DNA of 9,760 nucleotides, taken from assembly GCA_011620145.1 (NCBI GenBank), contig WOZT01000120.1, positions 1 to 9,760 on the forward strand. Reading direction: 5' to 3'. The translations under genes were made by a program, and so were the position numbers. Source of the DNA: Gammaproteobacteria bacterium. Its GTDB lineage: Bacteria; Pseudomonadota; Gammaproteobacteria; UBA5335. Shown here piece by piece: positions 6,880 to 9,760 of this stretch (position 1 is the stretch's first letter; each line of letters starts with the position of its first letter). The notes below the pieces were generated by a model. The model made no database searches, was not told the DNA's origin, and worked only from the letters and a program-made list of their open reading frames with translations.

Positions 6880-7902
6880 ATGCAGGGCTTCGGCGCTGAT
6901 TTTTTGAAACCCCGACTGGTCGATGTCCAGCGGTTGTCCCCGACTCATTCCCGGATCGTTCTCGAACCTTTGGAACGTGGTTTTGGGCATACCTTGGGCA
7001 ATGCCTTGCGGCGAGTTCTTTTGTCTTCGATGGCTGGCGTTGCCGTTGTTGAAGCCGAAATCGATGGGGTGCTGCATGAGTACAGCAGCATCGAGGGAAT
7101 CCAGGAAGACGTTATCGATATTCTGTTGAATCTCAAGGGAATTGCCTTGCGCATTACCGATGAGAATGTCAGCGAAGTCAATCTTATGCTCACCAAGGAC
7201 ACGCCAGGTCCTGTGACTGCGGCTGATATTCAGACCAGCCATCATGTTGAGATCGTCAATCCAGAGCTGGTTCTCGCTCATCTCAATGAAGGCGCGCGTT
7301 TGAACGCTCGCCTCAAGGTACGCAAAGGGCGTGGCTACGAGCCTGCGCTAACCCGACTCGGGCTGCTGATGGAAGACGATGCACGCCCGATTGGGGTGCT
7401 CCATCTGGACGCTTCTTACAGTCCAGTAAGGCGGGTTTCGTACACGGTTGAAAATGCCCGTGTCGAACAGCGTACCAACCTTGACAAGCTGGTCATTGAG
7501 CTTGAGACCAATGGAGTTTTGGACCCTGAAGAGGCCATTCGCAGGGCAGCGACGATTTTGAGTGATCAGTTGTCGTCGTTTGTTGATTTGCAATCCGAGC
7601 AATTCGAGGATCGCCATCTGCACAGCCCGGATCTCAATCCTGTTTTGCTGCGGCCGATTGACGATCTCGAGCTCACCGTGCGTTCGGCGAACTGCCTGAA
7701 GGCTGAAAATATTTTTTACATTGGCGACCTGATTCAGCGCAGCGAAGTGGAATTGCTCAAGGCACCCAATCTTGGCAAGAAATCGCTGACGGAGATCAAG
7801 CAAGCACTCGCATCCCATGACCTGTCGTTGGGCATGCGCCTGGATAATTGGCCGCCTGCTGATCTGCAGCAACGGCCCGCGGGTGTTGAAGCCGGCGTCT
7901 GA
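6880..7902 (+). CDS. rpoA: DNA-directed RNA polymerase subunit alpha
   Basis: Alpha dimerises to start assembly of core RNA polymerase and uses its C-terminal domain to bind UP elements and activators. The product is 340 residues (E. coli 329). The N-terminal domain starts [19 protein letters not shown] and contains [20 protein letters not shown] (28-47), with Arg45 of the beta-binding face. Residues 190-225 contain [14 protein letters not shown] and [10 protein letters not shown]. After a linker, the C-terminal domain has [10 protein letters not shown] (267-276), where Arg268 matches DNA-binding Arg265 of E. coli, and [11 protein letters not shown] (297-307). Extra length is a short insertion near 93-101, the linker and a longer C-terminal tail. 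The frame extends upstream to 6844 inside rpsD, but the ATG at 6880, eight bases after GAGGG (6867-6871), is the real start. Confidence 0.97.
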   Translation: MQGFGADFLKPRLVDVQRLSPTHSRIVLEPLERGFGHTLGNALRRVLLSSMAGVAVVEAEIDGVLHEYSSIEGIQEDVIDILLNLKGIALRITDENVSEVNLMLTKDTPGPVTAADIQTSHHVEIVNPELVLAHLNEGARLNARLKVRKGRGYEPALTRLGLLMEDDARPIGVLHLDASYSPVRRVSYTVENARVEQRTNLDKLVIELETNGVLDPEEAIRRAATILSDQLSSFVDLQSEQFEDRHLHSPDLNPVLLRPIDDLELTVRSANCLKAENIFYIGDLIQRSEVELLKAPNLGKKSLTEIKQALASHDLSLGMRLDNWPPADLQQRPAGVEAGV

Positions 7903-7913
7903 TGGATTTTTCT

Positions 7914-7929
7914 CCCCCGATGCCGGGGG
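7914..7929 (+). other. GC-rich hairpin between rpoA and rplQ
   Basis: CCCCCG (7914-7919) pairs perfectly with CGGGGG (7924-7929) across the tetraloop ATGC. The T-run (7906-7911) lies before the stem rather than after it, and the sequence after the stem (cgcgacttt) has no T-tract, so an intrinsic terminator for the + strand is unlikely. The stem ends 11 bases before the rplQ ribosome site CGGAA (7941-7945). It may be a processing or pausing element, or set the relative amounts of rpoA and rplQ message. The structure is seen; the role is inferred. Confidence 0.5.
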
Positions 7930-7952
7930 CGCGACTTTAACGGAATCTCACT

Positions 7953-8342
7953 ATGCGACATCGTAACAGCGGTCGACAGCTCAGCCGGAACAGTTCCCAT
8001 CGCAAGGCCATGCTGCGTAACCTCACAGTTTCCTTGCTCAAGCACGAGCTGATCCAGACCACCTTGCCGAAGGCCAAGGAATTGCGCCGTCTGGCCGAGC
8101 CCATGATTACCCTGAGCAAGGAAGATGGTGTTTCCCGTCGCCGCCTGGCATTTGATCGCCTGCGTGATCGCGACGTGGTCACCAAGTTGTTCAATGAATT
8201 GGGTCCCCGCTATAAGGCGCGCCCAGGTGGTTATCTGCGGATTCTCAAGAATGGCTTCCGTGCGGGTGACAATGCACCCATGGCGGTGGTGGAATTGGTG
8301 GATCGGCCTGAACCCGCCGGTGAAGCAAAAGACAGCGAATAA
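7953..8342 (+). CDS. rplQ: 50S ribosomal protein L17
   Basis: L17 is a large-subunit protein near the peptide exit tunnel surface. The product is 129 residues (E. coli 127). It begins [20 protein letters not shown], the near-invariant L17 N-terminus, followed by [20 protein letters not shown] (21-40) and [15 protein letters not shown] (40-54). [20 protein letters not shown] (92-111) is the conserved C-terminal block, and a short acidic tail closes the protein. The ATG at 7953 lies seven bases after CGGAA (7941-7945). It is the last gene of the alpha operon: two hairpins, including a strong terminator, follow within 60 bases of its stop. Confidence 0.97.
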   Translation: MRHRNSGRQLSRNSSHRKAMLRNLTVSLLKHELIQTTLPKAKELRRLAEPMITLSKEDGVSRRRLAFDRLRDRDVVTKLFNELGPRYKARPGGYLRILKNGFRAGDNAPMAVVELVDRPEPAGEAKDSE

Positions 8343-8345
8343 GAG

Positions 8346-8360
8346 CCTGCAATCTGCAGG
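8346..8360 (+). other. Small hairpin just after the rplQ stop
   Basis: CCTGCA (8346-8351) and TGCAGG (8355-8360) form a perfect 6-bp stem with an ATC loop, three bases beyond the TAA stop at 8340-8342. No T-tract follows directly; the main terminator starts five bases later. It has the same stem and loop length, and the same loop sequence, as the hairpin on the rpmJ stop codon. It may support termination or protect the mRNA 3' end; that is inference. Confidence 0.45.
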
Positions 8361-8364
8361 ACGT

Positions 8365-8401
8365 AACGAAAAAAGCCGGGATCTTCCCGGCTTTTTTCGT
8401 T
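8365..8401. terminator. Bidirectional intrinsic terminator between rplQ and zapE
   Basis: The left arm AACG-AAAAAA-GCCGGG (8365-8380) is perfectly complementary to CCCGGC-TTTTTT-CGTT (8386-8401), a 16-bp stem with the loop ATCTT. The GC core (GCCGGG/CCCGGC) is flanked by six A on one side and six T on the other, so either strand gives a GC hairpin followed by a U-tract. It should end the alpha operon on the + strand and zapE, whose stop lies 45 bases away, on the - strand. Confidence 0.95.
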
Positions 8402-8445
8402 GTTATGGGATCGACTTCCCGTGCTGAGTCAGGACATGATCCCCG

Positions 8446-9573
8446 TCAGGGTCGATGGGTTTGCGCGAGATAGGCCATGCTGCTCATTTCCTGGAGACGA
8501 CTCACGGTGCGCCCAAATTCGAAGATCAGCCGCTCACCCTGATAAAGCGACCCTGGCTCGGCTTGCGCCGTTATGATGAGCTTGAGTCGGTGGTCATAGG
8601 CGACATCCACCAGATGAATCAAGCGGCGCGCGGCATCGTCCTGCAGTTGATCCAGGATGGGGATTCGACTCACCAGCAAGGTTTCGAATCGCTCCGCAAG
8701 TTCCAGATAGTCTTGCGGGCTTCGCCCAGGGCCACACAGTGCCGAGAAGTCAAACCACGCCACGTTTCCGCCCAGGGCGCGCGCTGGAATGCGGCGTCCC
8801 AGCACGGTCACCTCGGTTTCGCCTTGCTGCGGGTGGGGGCAGAGCCGGGAGAACTGACGGGCCAGCATGGCCTCCGCGGCTGCATCCAGGGGCGCATGAT
8901 AGATTTCGCTTGCGCTGAGCGCGCGCAGGCGGAAATCCTCACCGGCGTCCATTTCAACGACTGCGGCATGGCGTTCCAACAGGGCAATTGCCGGCAGGAA
9001 GCGCTCACGTTGCAAGCCATTGCGGTAGAGATCCTGGGGAGGCACGTTCGAGGTGGCGACCAGCGTCACCCCTTGGGCGAACAGATGCTGAAACAGGGTG
9101 CCAAGCAGCATGGCGTCGGTGATGTCAGAGACAAAAAATTCATCGAAACAAATGACCCGGGCGCGCTGGGCGAGTTGGCGGGCAATGAGACGCAGGGGAT
9201 CCTGAGCGCCGGCGCGCGCCGCCAGTTCGGCGTGAAGCTGGGCCATGAAGGGGTGGAAGTGGGCGCGCAGGGTTTCGGGAAACGGCAAGGTGTCGTGAAA
9301 GCAATCCATCAGATAGGTCTTGCCCCGCCCGACCCCTCCCCACAGGTAGAGTCCATTCACGGCAGGCCAGCGCGGCCGGCGCAAGGTCCGCAGGTAGCGC
9401 GCCGCCAGGCCGTGGCGAGGATGGGTGGCGACCAGTTGGTGATGGAGGGCGTCAAGGCGCTCGGCAATCCGCTCCTGGGCGGGATCAGGCAGGAAGCCTT
9501 CCTGTGCCTGGTCAGCACGATAACGGGAGAGGGGCGTTTCAACTGTCGTTTGGGTTGGATCGGGATGGGGCAC
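8446..9573 (-). CDS. zapE: Cell division protein ZapE (AFG1-like P-loop ATPase)
   Basis: ZapE is a cytoplasmic ATPase of the AFG1 group of AAA+ proteins; in E. coli it associates with FtsZ during constriction. From the GTG at 9573 it has 375 residues, the same as E. coli ZapE. Visible features are a Walker A motif GGVGRGKT (79-86) in GLYLWGGVGRGKTYLMD, a Walker B region VICFDEFFVSDITDAMLL (140-157), a sensor-like VATSNVPP (172-179), and an arginine-finger-type YRNGLQRERFLPAI (183-196). The C-terminus has the family FEFGRTVSRLQEMSS. There is no ATG start: a TTG at 9594 would add seven residues but lacks a ribosome site, while the GTG at 9573 has a weak GAG eight bases upstream. The gene converges on rplQ and shares its terminator. 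Confidence 0.95.
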   Translation of the reverse strand: MPHPDPTQTTVETPLSRYRADQAQEGFLPDPAQERIAERLDALHHQLVATHPRHGLAARYLRTLRRPRWPAVNGLYLWGGVGRGKTYLMDCFHDTLPFPETLRAHFHPFMAQLHAELAARAGAQDPLRLIARQLAQRARVICFDEFFVSDITDAMLLGTLFQHLFAQGVTLVATSNVPPQDLYRNGLQRERFLPAIALLERHAAVVEMDAGEDFRLRALSASEIYHAPLDAAAEAMLARQFSRLCPHPQQGETEVTVLGRRIPARALGGNVAWFDFSALCGPGRSPQDYLELAERFETLLVSRIPILDQLQDDAARRLIHLVDVAYDHRLKLIITAQAEPGSLYQGERLIFEFGRTVSRLQEMSSMAYLAQTHRP

Positions 9574-9641
9574 AGCACGACTCGCTAGGGTCAAGGGACG
9601 CCGCGGAAGCTTCGGGAGTCGAAGGGATGACCAAGGCGACC

Positions 9642-9668
9642 ATTATAACCGCGGGTCATGGCACCTAA
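9642..9668 (-). promoter_or_regulatory. Probable zapE promoter
   Basis: Reading leftwards on the - strand, a perfect -10 box TATAAT lies at 9647-9642, 69 bases upstream of the preferred GTG start. The -35 region is poor: TTAGGT (9668-9663) at a 15-base spacing is the best I see. Start of transcription should be near 9635. The -10 box lies almost midway between ATGACC (9627-9632) and its inverted copy GGTCAT (9654-9659), which could be an operator or chance. No other promoter-like match is evident in the gap. Confidence 0.5.
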
Positions 9669-9702
9669 CGGGAATGCCTGGATGAATGGAGGATGGGGCG
9701 TG

Positions 9703-9760
9703 AGGGAGCCTGTAAATAATTCTGTGTAACCGCCCAAGCCCATTGGTTACTGGTAATCGG
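9703..9760. mobile_element. Possible terminus of an IS256-family insertion sequence
   Basis: The run GAGCCTGTAAATAATTC and the TGTGTAAC that follows it (about 9706-9730) resemble terminal inverted repeats of IS256-family elements, which often contain an AATT-TGTGTAA core close to the tip; the S. aureus IS256 end, as I recall it, carries GTATAATTGTGTAAAA. If so, the element extends rightwards past 9760 and its tip lies about 35 bases upstream of the zapE -35 region. No transposase coding sequence is visible in the remaining 30 bases, and the second end and target duplication are outside the window. This rests on memory of the motif only. Confidence 0.35.

Noticed and set aside
7903..7930. Intrinsic terminator after rpoA
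   Set aside because: The hairpin is real, but no T-tract follows it on either strand, so termination is not supported.
8455..9588. 377-codon open frame on the + strand across nearly all of zapE
   Set aside because: It is in exact antisense register with zapE, so it remains open through avoidance of TTA, CTA and TCA codons. The - strand product is a clear ZapE with Walker A and B motifs; the + product resembles nothing recognisable.
9747..9756. TTAC-TG-GTAA inverted repeat near the right edge
   Set aside because: Four-base arms are too short to mean anything, and the window ends before its context can be judged.
1..9760. A novel defence, biosynthetic, CRISPR or other undescribed system
   Set aside because: Every long coding frame is accounted for by conserved ribosomal, SecY, RpoA and ZapE genes. 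There is no array, no unexplained gene and no gap over 300 bases.

Overview
The window is the distal spc operon followed by the alpha operon of a proteobacterium, read on the + strand, with a convergent zapE gene on the - strand and a possible insertion-sequence end at the right edge. Gene order is rplN (3' end)-rplX-rplE-rpsN-rpsH-rplF-rplR-rpsE-rpmD-rplO-secY-rpmJ, then rpsM-rpsK-rpsD-rpoA-rplQ. The order secY-rpmJ-rpsM with no infA between, a C11/C14/C27/H32 zinc-type L36, a zinc-free S14, and a very E. coli-like RpoA and S4 point to the Gammaproteobacteria or the related Acidithiobacillia. A species cannot be named from the sequence alone.

Region 1 (1-5318) is the spc operon. Eleven complete genes plus the end of rplN are packed with gaps of 0-30 bases. 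Most have a Shine-Dalgarno sequence overlapping or just after the previous stop codon, as expected for one co-transcribed, translationally coupled unit. It supplies large- and small-subunit ribosomal proteins and the SecY translocon channel. Region 2 (5319-8401) is the alpha operon. It begins with a short gap holding a 6-bp hairpin on the rpmJ stop codon and a strong sigma70-type promoter (perfect TATAAT, 17-bp spacer). It then runs through S13, S11, S4, RNA polymerase alpha and L17, and ends in a 16-bp, symmetric A/T-flanked terminator that can serve both strands. Gaps here are wider (13-97 bases), and a GC-rich hairpin without a U-tract lies between rpoA and rplQ.

Region 3 (8402-9760) holds zapE, an AFG1-type ATPase linked to cell division, transcribed towards the ribosomal operon and sharing its terminator. 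A TATAAT -10 box lies upstream of zapE. The last ~55 bases carry a motif resembling an IS256-family inverted repeat, suggesting an insertion sequence continuing beyond the window.

I found no new biological system here; this is core genome with conserved content. The observations worth checking are regulatory or structural: RNA hairpins at operon and gene boundaries, a leader on rpsM apparently shorter than the E. coli S4-binding leader, a possible S8 operator fold at the rplE start, and the possible IS end upstream of zapE. Very long open frames antisense to rplF-rplR-rpsE and to zapE are codon-usage artefacts.
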